A stretch of DNA of 64,000 bases from Kryptolebias marmoratus (GCF_001649575.2 NC_051434.1:1620009-1684008), one strand, 5' to 3'; counted from the first letter of the stretch, positions 21,387 to 33,262 are shown. Made by a program: numbers and translations. The notes: generated from the letters alone by a model not told the origin.

Positions 21387-21785
21387 TGGCCCACTCTTCT
21401 TTCCAGCGTTGCTTCAGCTCTCTGAGGTTCTGGTTCTGGTTCTGGACCGTTCTGTTGTAGATTAGCTGCTGGCCTCACATCTGACTCCAGAATCAGCCCA
21501 AACCATCAGCCCTCCACCACCGTGCTGACAGCTGCAGTGCATTCTGGGTAAACATCTGTCCTCTGGTCCGGTTCTGCTCCAGAAGTCTGAGCCGCCATGT
21601 TGTTTTTAGAGAGAAGAGGCTTTAACCTTTGACTTTTGACCTGCTGACTGAGGCCTGTAGTGTCGGAGAGGGAGCTCATTGCTCTGAGCACTGCACGGTC
21701 TGACCTTCAGGGTGAATTTGGGTAAATTTTAGATCAGCAGCTCCTGATCCTGAGGAAGCAGCCAGGCTGGAACCAGTCCTTCACA
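21387..21785 (-). mobile_element. Tc1/mariner transposase relic
   Basis: Read on the minus strand it contains LKPLLSKNNMAAQ, matching the Tc1 motif RKPLLSKKNxxAR. After a frameshift it has the decayed VMVWG region and a segment corresponding to NLRELKQRWKEEWA near the C-terminus. It is about 90% identical by eye to the relic at 54540-55165. Near 21880-21905 GGGTGTACTTACTTTTC resembles a Tc1-type terminal sequence. The gene is broken by frameshifts and internal deletion. Confidence 0.75.
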
Positions 21786-21967
21786 GACTTTAACTTTCAG
21801 TTTTTGTTTAATAAACAACAACTTCAGGTCAGATTTGAAGCATTTTAGAACCTCATCGTTTTCATGTCCTGCAGCTGGGGAAGGGTGTACTTACTTTTCT
21901 TGTGACTGTTGAAGCAGCTGATCTCTACCCACAGCGTCTCTGCCTTCTCTCCCTCTCCTCCCTGCAG

Positions 21968-21978
21968 TTTACGGTGAG
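21968..21978 (+). other. macf1: macf1 5'UTR segment after splice acceptor
   Basis: Acceptor CCCTGCAG ends at 21967 and is preceded by a pyrimidine-rich tract (CTTCTCTCCCTCTCCTCC). The eleven bases to the ATG imply an upstream non-coding exon, presumably the one ending at 16369. Confidence 0.6.
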
Positions 21979-22201
21979 ATGGAGTCGTCAGACGACGACA
22001 CTCTGAGCGAGCGTTCCTGCGTCAGCGAGCCGTCGTTTCGCAGCGAGCGCTCCGGCGGCTCGCTGTCTCCGTGCACATCGGGACACGTCGGTCCACCGGG
22101 AGACACTTTGCCGTGGAACCTGTCCAAGCACGAGAGGAGGAAGAGGAAGAGCCAGGACTCGGTGCTGGACCCGGCGGAGAGGGCGGTGGTTCGTGTTGCA
22201 G
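21979..22201 (+). CDS. macf1: macf1 alternative first coding exon (SERSC / PPGDTLPWNL type)
   Basis: MACF1 (ACF7) is a giant spectraplakin that crosslinks F-actin and microtubules. Alternative first exons set what precedes its calponin-homology actin-binding domain. This exon encodes 74 residues plus one base: an acidic start (MESSDDDTLSERSC), a serine/arginine-rich stretch, then PPGDTLPWNL and KRKSQDSVLDPAERAVVRVA. The last two blocks are signature sequences of the long MACF1 N-terminus, and dystonin has a slightly different version. Donor GTGAGG at 22202 leaves phase 1, so the next exon would start by completing the aspartate of ADERDxVQKKTF. That common exon is not in the window. Synteny with ndufs5 supports MACF1 over dystonin. 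Fish carry macf1a and macf1b and I cannot tell which this is. Confidence 0.92.
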
Positions 22202-25200
22202 GTGAGGAAGCTGCCCGGGAGCCTTTGAGCAGCTCTGTCTGCTCACTGTGGTAATAAATGTCAACAAAGATTTATTTAAACTTTACTTTTTCTAGAGTTT
22301 AATGATTCTACAACAAACAGCTTCACTCTTTCTGACATATATCCACACACTCCCACTGATATTTGGGTTTTTGTCCCTGACTGAGTTGCTGATATTTGAC
22401 TTTCCTTCTTTGGTTCGTTGAGGTCGTTTAGATCGGTTGGTTTCCTGCTTTAATCCGAGTCCGCAGGTTTCAGCCGTCCAGCTCCTTCATGATGGTGCTA
22501 CCACCACCATGCTCGGCAGATCTCCTCCTTGTGGAAGACATTTGTCTCGTCCATGTGGACAGCTGCAGGTTTGAGGCTTTGAGGTTGTTGTTCATAAATC
22601 TGCGTCCTCGGTCGTCCATTTCTGGTTTAAGGGAAACTTTTGGTTGATTCTCATCTTTCCAGAGTCTGTCTGTTAGTATTTAGGGGAAATATTGATGCTA
22701 TGGTTCAGGTTTGTGTTCATTCATGGCAGTTTTTGAGAAGGTTCTGGTGAAGAAGTTCTTGTTTTTGATGGATGAAAACCGGATGCTGTTATTAAATATT
22801 TAAACGTGCAGAGGTCAGTCCTCGCTGGTAAAGAAACTAACATTTAACATTTTTAAAAATCCCTAATTATTATTCAGACAGAAGCTTCTTGTTGGTCAGT
22901 TTAGTTCATCAGGCCTGATGAAAATGTAAAATATATAAAATCTTTGGTTTATTAAAACCTCCTCCTGACTTTAAAATGAAACTGAATAATTTAGTTTTTA
23001 TTGGCTGTAAACCCCTGATGTTGTGTCTTTTCCGTGATGCTGAAATGTCTCCTCTTTCTGTCACGTCCTGCATCTCATCGGCTCGCTCTGGCAGGAGGAC
23101 GGAGGTGATGATGTCACGTTTTACATGATGCGGCCTGCTTGTTTACACTGACCCCGTTTCCCGCTGCACCAGGCTGGAATGTGAATAAATTCGGCCCCTT
23201 TCTGCAGTTTACAGTCGCAGGTGTTCCTGTTGGAGAAAATTACTGAGAGTTACGGGTTTCGAGGAACAGAAGCAGCTCTGTGAACAGATGAGGAGTCCCG
23301 GCTGGACTCTGCTCGTCTGCGGACCCTGAATATTAATGAAACCGACTCCCAGCTGCTGGGTTTCTGTCTGAACGAGCTCCAGTTTCTGAATCTGGACTCA
23401 GAAACTGATTCTGATAATAAGATGCTTGATTCTTCTTCTTTTACTTTGACTTTATTGACTGAAAGATAAAATATAAAATCAACCTTTTCAGAGTTAGGGT
23501 TGTACATATCTGACCTTTATGTTTGATTTGTAATATTTATAAGAAGTAACTGTCTGACGCCGTGGTTGTGGACATCCTCAGAGCTCCAGGATCAGTTTTT
23601 ATCAGATTTATGAAGGTTTTGTCGACACATCGATGGAGATATCTGGTAGAGAAAACATCATTTTGGTGGATTTTTTAGAGGAAAACAAGAAAAAGAACAT
23701 TGTACAAGCAAATACTTAATATAAAAAAGATTATTTTAAATGATTAAATAAATAAAACCTGATGACTCGGCTGCAGCGTTGATCATCAGGACCTCAAACG
23801 TCTGCGCCTGCATGGAACCGAGTCGTCCGCCGTCCTGCCTGATCACGTTTCTTTTTTTAACCCACATTTTTTCTCTTCAGGCAGCTGAAGGGAAACCCTC
23901 GTTGCCATAGTAACGCGTTCTCCTCTGTTTCCATGGTTACAAGAGGCGAGGAGAAACAATGGCGGCAGGGGTGAGAGGCTGACACAGAATATAAAAGGGG
24001 TGAGGGGCGAGGGAGGGGAGGACAAACGGTGGGAGCGAGGGGGTTCGAATTTTAATGTGGAGCCGAAGAAAAGAGGAGAGAGTGAATGATCGAGTCGGAG
24101 GAGAAAGTAATGAGGAGAGGAGAGAGGCGGACAAAGAGAGGAGGGAGGAGGGAGAGGATGACTTTTTAAATATGAAGGAGGTCAGAAAACATGAAACCAC
24201 AGAAGACTGGAAAAGGAAAACGAGTTGAAAGTAGTCAAAAATAAAAAATTAAACATCAAGGGAAGGAAGAAAGTTCAGCTGAAAACAGGATCATCAGAGG
24301 GAAGATTTAAAGAGTAAAAACAGGCAAAAAGAGGAGGAGGAGGAGGAGTGCAAAGCATTTCAGGAGAGATGAAGAGGAAACTGAGGAGGGAGCAGAGGTT
24401 CAGGAAAAAGAGGAGGACAGGAAGAGGAAGAGGAAGAGGAACAGGAAGAGAATGAAGAAGACGAATAAAACCAAAACATTTAGAAAAAGTAAAACCTAGT
24501 CGATCGACAGCTTTTCCTGCTGTTCAAACCCTGTCCTACATTTCCCATGATGCAAAGCAACACGGTTCCTCGTGATGCGTTCAATGTGCCTCAGACGAAG
24601 GAAACATGTCTGTGCTCCACTTGTTGTGTAGTAAAAGTGTGTGTCTGTGTGAGTAACTGTGTGTAACTGTGTTAGTAAGTGTGTGTAACTGTGTTAGTAG
24701 ATGTGTGAATTTGTGTTAGTAAGTGTGTGTGTCTGTGTGAGTAGATGTGTACCTGTTAGTAGATGTGTGTATCTGTGTGAGTGTGTATCTGTGTTAGTAG
24801 ATGTGTGTATCTGTGTTAGTAAATGTGTGTATCTGTGTTAGTAGATGTGTGTGTGTTAGTAAGTGTGTGTGTGTGTTAGTAGATGTGTGTATCCGTGTTA
24901 GTAAGTGTGTGTGTGTGTGTGTTAGTAAATGTGTGTATCTGTGTAAGTAGATGTGTGTGTGTTAGTAAGTGTGTGTGTGTGTTAGTAAGTGTGTGTGTTA
25001 GTAAATGTGTGTGTGTTAGTAGATGTGTGTGTGTTAGTAAGTGTGTGTGTGTTAGTAGATGTGTGTATCCGTGTTAGTAAGTGTGTGTGTGTTAGTAGGT
25101 GTGTGTGTGTTTTAGTAAATGTGTGTATCTGTGTTAGTAGATGTGTGTGTGTGTGTGTTAGTAAATGTGTGTATCTGAGTAAGTGTGTATCTGTGTTAGT

Positions 25201-26399
25201 AAATGTGTGTGTGTGTTAGTAAATGTGTGTATCTGAGTAAGTGTGTATCTGTGTTAGTAAATGTGTGTATCTGTATTAGTAAGTGTGTGTGTGTGTGTTA
25301 GTTAGTGTGTGTGTGTGTGTGTCTGTGCAGCACACAGAGTCCAGCTGCAGGAGCCATAAAGACATTCAGTCGTTTTACTGATCAGCTGCAGAACCTCTGA
25401 GTCCATCAGAAGAAACATCCAGAAAACAAAGATTTCAGTCTGACTTCCTGTCGCAGTCGAAGGTTTTCAGTCCACAGATTGAAAACTGAACCAGCCGACA
25501 CTTTGATCTGATTATCCACACCCGACCCGTGAACCTCTGCAGACGGAATCAAAGCTTTTCCGAGTCGCTGTGTGACTCGGATTAGTGAGTTACTTTAAAT
25601 ACGACCTGTGCTCCACAGTTTTTGAGTTTCACTCATGGGAACAAACTCAATGAAAGATAAACATGTGACTTAGGTGTGTGTGAAATGTAGTACGAGTAAT
25701 CAGTTGAGCCTTAACGCGACTCATCGCAAACTTTAAAATCAAACATAAACAAGGTTCACCTGAACAGACTGTCAGTTTGAGTTTACTCCAGCAGTTTTTC
25801 TAGATGTAGTGATATACAAATCTGAACTGCGGGTACGCACTTAATGTAAACAAAGCAATCAGATGAATCCAGTGAAAACTCCAGTCTGTGCAGGTAAACA
25901 AATAAGGCAGAACGAGTAAATCTGCCGCTAAATGCCACAGAAAAGAGAGAGAACGAATAATTTAATTTAATTTAATTTCTCACTTCGTACTACATTGTTT
26001 ATTATAAGTAACAAACTTTGTAACTGTTGACTCACAAAGCAACAGTGTTTGTTAGCTTAATTAGCTTGTAGCAGCACAGTTTAGTTACATTTATTGAACT
26101 TAAAATCAAAGCTTTAAGCTTATTATATTTTATTTAAACTCTAAACTGCTGCAAAACTGCATTTTTATCCCCTTAAATATTTATTTATTCGATCTCTTTG
26201 TCCGTTATTTACGTTAACAAGAGCGTATATTTGACGTTCCTTTCAAAGTAAGCACTTCCGTGTTGTACAGGAAATGTCAAAATAAAAGTCTAAAATACGT
26301 TTAAATTTAAAACGGAATTTTTACTAATTTAACCCACATTTATAAATCTATTTGAAATATATAAATAAAGTCATATGGTGACAAAAAAGTGTAAAAAGA
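22202..26399 (+). other. macf1 intron between the first and second alternative first exons
   Basis: No exon was recognised. Content includes a purine-rich region (24280-24450, AGGAGG and GGAAGA runs) and a large GT-rich minisatellite at 24636-25326. AT-rich sequence leads up to the CpG-rich promoter at 26.4 kb. Confidence 0.7.
24636..25326. repeat. GT-rich minisatellite (GTGTGTATCTGTGTTAGTAAAT type)
   Basis: About 690 bases consist of units such as GTGTGTATCTGTGTTAGTA(A/G)(A/G)T, 20-26 bp long, with variable GT expansions. Open frames of repeated VCVSKC/VLVNVC through it are by-products of the repeat. Confidence 0.95.
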
Positions 26400-26451
26400 G
26401 GCAGAACTACAGCACGTAGTGAGCGGTTATCCCTGTACCGAGCCGCCTCGG

Positions 26452-26467
26452 CCACCAGGGGGCGCTG
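26452..26467 (+). promoter_or_regulatory. CTCF-like motif at macf1 second promoter
   Basis: CCACCAGGGGGCGCTG is a full match to the CTCF core, plus orientation, at the upstream edge of the CpG island. Binding is inferred. Confidence 0.6.
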
Positions 26468-27128
26468 CGGCGCCATTTTCCCGGCGGCAGCAGCGGAAGC
26501 TAACCGCCGCTCTTCCCCCGCCGGCTCTGGAAATTCCTGTGGCCGAGCTTCCTGGAGCGGCCGGTAGGGATGGCAGGCAGCCCCAGCAGGAGGAACCGAG
26601 AAACCTGAGCGGCGGAGGAGGGAGGGAGGGACAGACAGACCGTAAAAGCCCCGGACAGAAGCGGCCATTATTACGGCTGGCAAGCCACGCTCTGGGAGGG
26701 GAGGGAGCTCGGGCAGCTCGCCGCCTCTGGGAAACCATTAACCGGCGTGATCTGACGTGGAGCTCCGCCGATTCGTGGACGGAAACGAACCCGAGCGGAC
26801 CCGTGTTTCGACGGCCGTCCGTGTGGAGGATATTACCCCCGACCTCGCACTCCCCGGGAGGCAGGAAAAGCAGCAAGTCACCGGCTGGGAGCCGATTTTA
26901 CCGGAGGGACGCTCACTAACGGCTAATATGGATAGATAACGTTTATTTACCGCGTATATTTATTAAATTTAAGGCTTTAGTTGCTCTTTTTTTTGTTCAC
27001 CCAAACATCCCCGAGGATTATTTATCCGACCCTGGAGCTTCCAGGCTGCGGTAATGCCGCAGCTGTAGATCCGCACCGGCTGCTGCCTGATTGGGACTCC
27101 GGAGCGGGAAGGAGCCGGGGCGGACCGC

Positions 27129-27153
27129 ACCGGACCGGACCGGACCGGACCGG
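27129..27153. repeat. GGACC pentamer tandem
   Basis: Five consecutive CGGAC/GGACC pentamers lie within the macf1 5'UTR. Confidence 0.85.
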
Positions 27154-27214
27154 GGCACTGCGGTACGTCTGCGGGGCCGAGCAACTTTCACACAGAACCA
27201 GAACCAGCAGCAGC

Positions 27215-27308
27215 ATGGCCGGGTTCGTGCCGGGGCTGCTGCCGTCGACCCTCTCCCAGGAGAAGGAGTTCGCCCGGGCTTATGAGGACGTCCTGGAAAG
27301 ATATAAAG
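27215..27308 (+). CDS. macf1: macf1 alternative first coding exon (MAGF... YEDVLERYK type)
   Basis: The exon encodes 31 residues beginning MAGFVPGLLP and ending FARAYEDVLERYK, plus one base before donor GTGGGT at 27309. The ending AYEDVLERYK(D) is the signature of the short spectraplakin first exon known from dystonin (MAGYLS...) and its MACF1 counterpart. In that family it joins directly to ERDKVQKKTF of the first calponin-homology domain. The phase is 1, identical to the exon at 21979-22201. The frame is open upstream to an ATG at 26981, but the MAG start is chosen by family resemblance. It lacks the acidic/SR extension of the other isoform. Confidence 0.88.
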
Positions 27309-30300
27309 GTGGGTGAAATCCTGGAAAAATGGAGCTGAAGCGGGAATAATCAGCAGGCCTGATGGTCTGAGCGTGGAGGAATGTCAGGAGCCTGGATTAT
27401 AATCTGGATTGTGTCATTGTTGATGCTTTGGGATAAACAAACCTGGCAACCCAGCTCTGGTTGCCATCAGCTGTGGGAAACTTTGCTTTTAGACACCAGG
27501 TTTGTCCTGTAAACACCAAACCCTGCTGCTGTTGTTTCTGTGCATTTGTTTTCAGGGACATGGGACCCTCAGAGGCTGTGTAATCCCCCTGAAGGGGGGG
27601 AGAGTTTCCCCCTGCAGCCCCTGCAGGTTGGAGGGGAGTAAAAGGGGGGAGGATGGGGTTCTGACAGCCACTGGGTCACATCTGTGAGGCTGGCTCTGAT
27701 GAAGAGGAGGCGGCGTTGAATTATTGATCACCCAAATGAAACTTTACTCCTCTGGGTTCTGTTTGGCTGCGGTCAGGTTGTTAAAGTGGAACGCAGGAAG
27801 TTTTATATCGTCTTTAATTTTAACATCTCCCAAAGTATGCAGCTTTCGACCTACAAAGTAAAAACGGAAGCGACCTCTGACCCCGACTCTGGAGAGCCTC
27901 ATTAACCCCTGTGTGTTTAAAGCAACATTAAACATGTCAGGACCCCAAACCTGGCGTTTCATGGCCCACACTGGGGTCCCAGCCACAACTTTGGGACCCT
28001 TAAAAGTGCTGACTGCAAAGTCATAAAGTAAGAAACAGAATCTGCACATATTGGGTTAGGGTTATTGTGTTCTTTAAATAATTAATTTTTAAGCAAAATT
28101 AGTAACCAGCTGCCAGCTACCACCTGTATCTGTTTACCTACAGAGAAATGGGTCGATAGATTAAACCTCCCGCCATATTTGTGAGACAGACTATTGTAGG
28201 TCAGGCCTCCATTTTGTTCGGTTTGTTTACATTGAGTGCAGACCTGCATATCAGACCGTCTGGAGTAAACTGCAGCGTTTGTTGTCATATTTTACAGCAC
28301 GCACCTTTAACCCTTTAACCCTGGAGGCTTTAGTGTTGGAAGTTTTGGTGAAATAAGTAAAAATGTGACATTTTTGTCAGTTTATCACATATTTACAGAA
28401 CTGAAGTCTGGAGCCGCCTGTTTGTTGCTTTGTTGATGTCTTAAAGTGGTCTCGATCCGCAGTTCCTGAACTCAATTTGTATTTTGTATTTGATATATTA
28501 CAGCTTTAAGTTAAACTCCAAGCTAACAAACGCCTCCTAAAGTGTCTTAAAATCAGTTTAATCCCACAGCTGGAGCTCAGTTTTTATGTTTATCTCTCTC
28601 TGGGTGCTAAAATAAACTCAGGCGGTCGTTAAAGCCGCCCCACAGGAAACATATCATTAAATAATAATCATTAAATATCATTAAATCTTCTTCGCTCTGG
28701 ACATCCAGGAGGAGTTCACGATCCGTCCATTAAAGCGTCTGTCGATCAATCTTTATCTCCAAACATATTGATAAGTAACGAAGGCTCCGGAGGTGAGTTA
28801 CGCATCATTTTGAAACACTGATGCGTAAAACCCGGCTGTCATATTTAAAGTTTCTTTAAAAGACTTGTTTTCTTCGTCTCGTTGGGTGGCGACCTGAACC
28901 TTCTGATGAGCACAGCGTCTGTCAATCTTTGGTCAAGTTTGCTGTTTCTTTAAAGACCGCCATATTGGAGAAGAGCTGCTGTCCGGCGAGTGAAACCGAT
29001 GAGTTCGGTTTGGTTTTGTCAGCGAGTTTTGTGTTCTGCGTTAATCTGACAAAGACAAAACGAGCTGTGCTCAGTCTTGCGGCCACAGGAAGTTGATTAA
29101 TACCTGCAATTACTGTAAAACTTCAGGACTGTGAATAAAAGACAGATGTTAGCAGACTTCTCGGCTGGTTTGGTCGGTGAATTTAAATTAGATCCTCGTC
29201 AGGAAATCTGGTTCTAAAGTCGCCTCAGTTTTCAGAGGATGAAGCAGGACTTCCTGCCGGACTGGCCGAGCTTCAATGTTGACTAAAATAAAAGTATAAA
29301 GTCAGTGATGATCTCTGTCCTCTCCTTCAGAATTACTTCAGCTTTGTTTTGGTTTTAACGCGTCCTGTGCTCCTGTGAGTGTTTTCCTGTTAAAACAGTT
29401 TGTGTGACGTTTAAACTCCAGGCTGCTGGCAGAGCGGCTGTTTACAGTGACATAATGACTGCCTGGAAATAACAAACCGGTTCTGGAGGTGACGACCTGC
29501 GAGGTTCACGCATCGTTAACCCTGCCTGACGGGGACGTCTGCGTCCTTCATCCAGCTTTAATAAGACGGGTGGTTTTCATCAACTACAACTTTCTCGCTT
29601 CAGCTGCTTATCTTGGCTTTTTCAAGGTTCAAACATCGTTAATTTATTTAAACATTTGATGCAGTTTGAAGTGAACTGAAGTTTGTATTTCCTGCAGATT
29701 GTTTTGGTTGTGCAGCACTTCAGACACACAAAGTTAATAAAATCTGACCTAATTTTGACTGGAATCTACAAGCATCAGTTATTTTAAAGTTGTTTTTTAA
29801 TGAAATAACAGCAAATATGATGTCCTGAGTAAAATCTGCATTAATTCAATGTAAGAACTGTAGAAAAGCTTATTTTTTCTGTTGTTAGGGAGCTGATTGT
29901 TAGCTTAATTTATTTCTTCATGCGTTCCTGCTGAGATGAAGGAATGAAGACTTTGACGGATCCAGTTGGAGAAATGATTCCAATCGCTCTGTTTAAACGA
30001 GGATTTCCTCCGAATGTTGTGTTTTCAGACGCTGTCAGGAAACAACGGGAGCTCTGCCGTGTCGTGGTCTCCGTTAAAGATCATTTTCTCTTCTTTCTTT
30101 CTTCCCGACCTGCTGGAAAAAACATCCCGTCACGGGATGAGGACATGGGATCATAATATAATATCTGAACTGTTTTAAATCCTGTCAGAGGTGGTAAAAA
30201 AAGATGAAAAGTTCCCCTTGAAGATGGTTAAAAGGAAAAGAAGACAGGAAGGCTTTTTATAACAAAGTTCCCATCAGGCCACGAAAGCTGAAAAAGGGAA

Positions 30301-30849
30301 ACGAAAGAGAAAGAAAGTTTCTAATAAAAACCTTTAAAAGTAAGAACCATGAACCTGTCTGAGCACGAAGCTGTTGGCATTTATTAGTTGTTTCTGCACT
30401 TTTAAGTGTTAAATTAATTAAATATAATGCGGTTCAGAGTTGTGTTTGAAGGAGTGAAGCTCATTTATTTTCCTTCAGCTCGTCTGCTTCATCACTCTTC
30501 ATCACATCAGTAAAGACTGTTTTTACTGGCTTTTATTGAGCTTAAAGCCCGGGTATTTAAAGGTTACGACCAGTTAATATCTTACCTGTCGTAGGTGGCG
30601 GTTTGAAACAGAAACAGATTAATCCTAACTGGGCTAGTTTGAGCCGAGTGAGTTCTTTTTAATTGGATGAACGGGTGGTTTGGTTTCTGATGTTGAGTTG
30701 CCTTGACCTCTGACCTTTGTCGTTTGCTGTTTTTATTTCCTGTCAGCTGTCAGTCAGCTGTAGCTGTCGTCAGGCAGAGCAGCAGGGACGCTGTAATCCT
30801 CTGAAACCGGAGGTGGACACCTGATCCAGTTTGAATCATTCACCAGGCT
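27309..30849 (+). other. macf1 intron segment
   Basis: No macf1 exon was seen. There is a 101-codon minus-strand open frame at 27744-28049 of unknown meaning. A stretch near 28200-28270 (TTTGTTTACATTGAGTGCAG) also occurs at 47885-47905 and, diverged, at 63817-63836. A copy of the inverted-repeat element lies at 30571-30655. A CA/GT microsatellite ends the segment. Confidence 0.6.
30571..30655. mobile_element. diverged half-copy of the 19086-19320 inverted-repeat element
   Basis: CAGTTAATATCTTACCTGTC begins the copy. The following CTAACTGGGCTAGTTTGAG corresponds to CTAACGGCTAGTCTGAG in the reverse complement of the 19-kb element's right half. The order and spacing are the same. Confidence 0.5.

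Positions 30850-30929
<80 letters not shown>
30850..30929. repeat. GT microsatellite, about 40 units
   Basis: An uninterrupted GT run of about 80 bases, the longest in the window and probably polymorphic. Confidence 0.98.
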
Positions 30930-30931
<2 letters not shown>

Positions 30932-32535
30932 ACAATGGCAGGATATCTACAGTCATACTGATGGCGTAACACATTGAAAAACACTGAAAGCTTCTTCAGA
31001 GTCGGATGGTTTCAGGCAGGCCGACGCTTGAATGAAGGAAGCAGCTGGTTTAAGAGTTTTAAGATCAGCTTAAAAGTTTGAATTCAGACATGAAAATATG
31101 TCTGGAGTCAAAAAAAACACCGGAAACCTGAAAGGAAACAGAACAGGAGGAACGTCAGCAGCTCCCGTCATAAATCTGACCTTTAAAAACTAACAAACCT
31201 TTACTTTTAATCCTGTCAGAGCGGGTTAACAACCAGCATTTATATGTAAAAAGGTGCTGAAAGTAGCCAAACAGTAGCTAAAAGCTAAAGCAGCACAATA
31301 AGAGAAGAAGAGCGGCAGGATTAATATAATGTTTGGAAGGAACTGGAGAGGTTTTGTGTTTCTTTGAGGAAAATATTAGAAAATAAACTTAAATATTTAG
31401 AAAAATAAAAAAAGAAAACGCCCCAGCACTCCTCTCCTGAATGAGCTGAACTTCTGATTTATAAACAGCTAAAAAGAAGCACAAAGTCTGCAGGAGAAGA
31501 TTTAAATAATGTAAGAAAACAGCTGTATTATTCTGTTAAATTTGGACTTTTAATTCAGGTTTCAGATGTGGATCGGGTCCTGCTGGATCGGGACACAGAT
31601 TTTCAGGGATTTGGGAAGAATCAGGACACCTTCAGAGGAAGGAACAGGAAGTGGGCGTCTTGTTTCTGTTGCCTCCTCTCTGGTTTTTCACGGTTTTCTG
31701 ATGTTTTTATCTGTCGTAGCTTCCTGTTGTTGTGTTCCTGCTGGAAGGAAGTGTGTGTCTGGACTCCAGCGAGCCCGTCAGAGGGACAAACGTCCAGATT
31801 CAGAGTGCTGAGGACTGGTTTGTCCTTCTGATCGGAGGGGATAAAGGAAGCAGACAGAGAGAGGAGAGCTGGAACGCCAAATAAAAGATTGTTGTGATTT
31901 TTCCACATGGCCTAGTTTTCCATTTAGTTTTCTGCCTGAAAGATTACATCCTGTCCTCGTCCCCGTCCCCGTCCTCGTCTCAGATCAGCCTGTCAGTGGT
32001 TACACGTTCACGTTGCTTCCTCAGTTCTTTGTTTTGGCTGATCTGTTAATTTGCCTTCATCGTGGCCATCTTTCCTTTCTTGGCATCGATTTCCTTCCTG
32101 CTCTCCTGCGACAACTTCCTGTTTCGTCCCGTCCTCCAGCTCGCTCCTGACAGCGTCAGCAGGAAAAGCAGACGATGTCAGAGCTGCGGCGAGGAGGATG
32201 GGACGCCGTCGGAGGCAAAACTGCTGATCAGGAGGTGGTGATGGAGGGGAGGAGGGAGGAAGGAGGGAGGAGGGAGGGAGGGAGGGAGGGCTTCAGGGAA
32301 ATAAAAACTCTCCACATCTGTGGGTTTGGCCTTTCAGCCAGCTGAGAGGAATGGGTTGTTTTGGACTGATGAATTGTGGGAAATCTGTCAAATCTGAACC
32401 ATCAGAGTGTGTAAAAAGAGCAAATTTTAATTATTTGTATTAATTAAAAATGGAGGGAATTATGTTTAATCATTGGCTGTTGCCATGAATGGTGGGCAAT
32501 CATGTAATTGCCTCTCAGACTGTCCCCCCTTCGTT
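30930..32535 (+). other. macf1 intron segment
   Basis: No exon was recognised. A GGGA/GGAG purine run occurs at 32246-32290. The rest is AT-balanced unique-looking sequence. Confidence 0.6.
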
Positions 32536-33262
32536 CCCTCAGATTGTCCTCTCCTCTCTCCTCGTTCCCTCAGACTGTCCTCTCCTCCCTCCTCGTTCCC
32601 TCAGACTGTCCTCTCCTCTCTCCTCGTTCCCTCAGACTGTCCTCTCCTCCCTCCTCGTTCCCTCCGACTGTNNNNNNNNNNNNNNNNNNNNNNNNNNNNN
32701 NNNNNNNNNNNNNNNNNNNNNNNNNNNNNNNNNNNNNNNNNNNNNNNNNNNNNNNNNNNNNNNNNNNNNNNNNNNNNNNNNNNNNNNNNNNNNNNNNNNN
32801 NNNNNNNNNNNNNNNNNNNNNNNNNNNNNNNNNNNNNNNNNNNNNNNNNNNNNNNNNNNNNNNNNNNNNNNNNNNNNNNNNNNNNNNNNNNNNNNNNNNN
32901 NNNNNNNNNNNNNNNNNNNNNNNNNNNNNNNNNNNNNNNNNNNNNNNNNNNNNNNNNNNNNNNNNNNNNNNNNNNNNNNNNNNNNNNNNNNNNNNNNNNN
33001 NNNNNNNNNNNNNNNNNNNNNNNNNNNNNNNNNNNNNNNNNNNNNNNNNNNNNNNNNNNNNNNNNNNNNNNNNNNNNNNNNNNNNNNNNNNNNNNNNNNN
33101 NNNNNNNNNNNNNNNNNNNNNNNNNNNNNNNNNNNNNNNNNNNNNNNNNNNNNNNNNNNNNGACTGTCCTCTCCTCCCTCCTCGTTCCCTCAGACTGTCC
33201 TCTCCTCCCTCCTCGTTCCCTCAGACTGTCCTCTCCTCCCTCCTCGTTCCCTCAGACTGTTC
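32536..33262. repeat. 31-bp minisatellite interrupted by an assembly gap
   Basis: The unit CAGACTGTCCTCTCCTCCCT plus CCTCGTTCCCT repeats with a period of exactly 31 on both sides of the gap at 32672-33161. The open frames across it come from the pyrimidine-rich repeat and the Ns. The array probably continues through the gap, whose stated length may be unreliable. Confidence 0.95.
32672..33161. other. assembly gap (490 N)
   Basis: A run of undetermined bases inside the 31-bp minisatellite, most likely an assembly failure on the repeat. Confidence 0.99.

Larger units (their letters stand above)
16370..21967 (+). other. macf1 first intron
   Basis: This 5.6 kb intron is full of repeats: a TCAGACC tandem at 16372-16453, a long pyrimidine tract at 16884-17456, a GTTCTGGAC tandem at 17611-17648, GT tracts, a dispersed-repeat copy at about 17929-18018, an inverted-repeat element at 19086-19320 and a hAT end at about 20040-20110. 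It also holds a GGAT tract at 21174-21201 and a Tc1 relic at 21387-21785. No coding exon was recognised in it. Confidence 0.65.
26400..27214 (+). promoter_or_regulatory. macf1: macf1 second promoter, CpG island and 5'UTR
   Basis: An abrupt change from AT-rich sequence to about 900 bases rich in GC and CpG ends at the donor of the exon at 27215-27308. It holds a strong CTCF-like site (26452-26467) and a short GGACC tandem at 27129-27153. No TATA box was obvious, so this looks like a broad CpG-island promoter. The start of transcription within it is not visible. Confidence 0.7.

Noticed and set aside
24883..25219. Plus-strand frames of repeated VCVSKCV/VLVNVC
   Set aside because: By-product of the GT-rich minisatellite.
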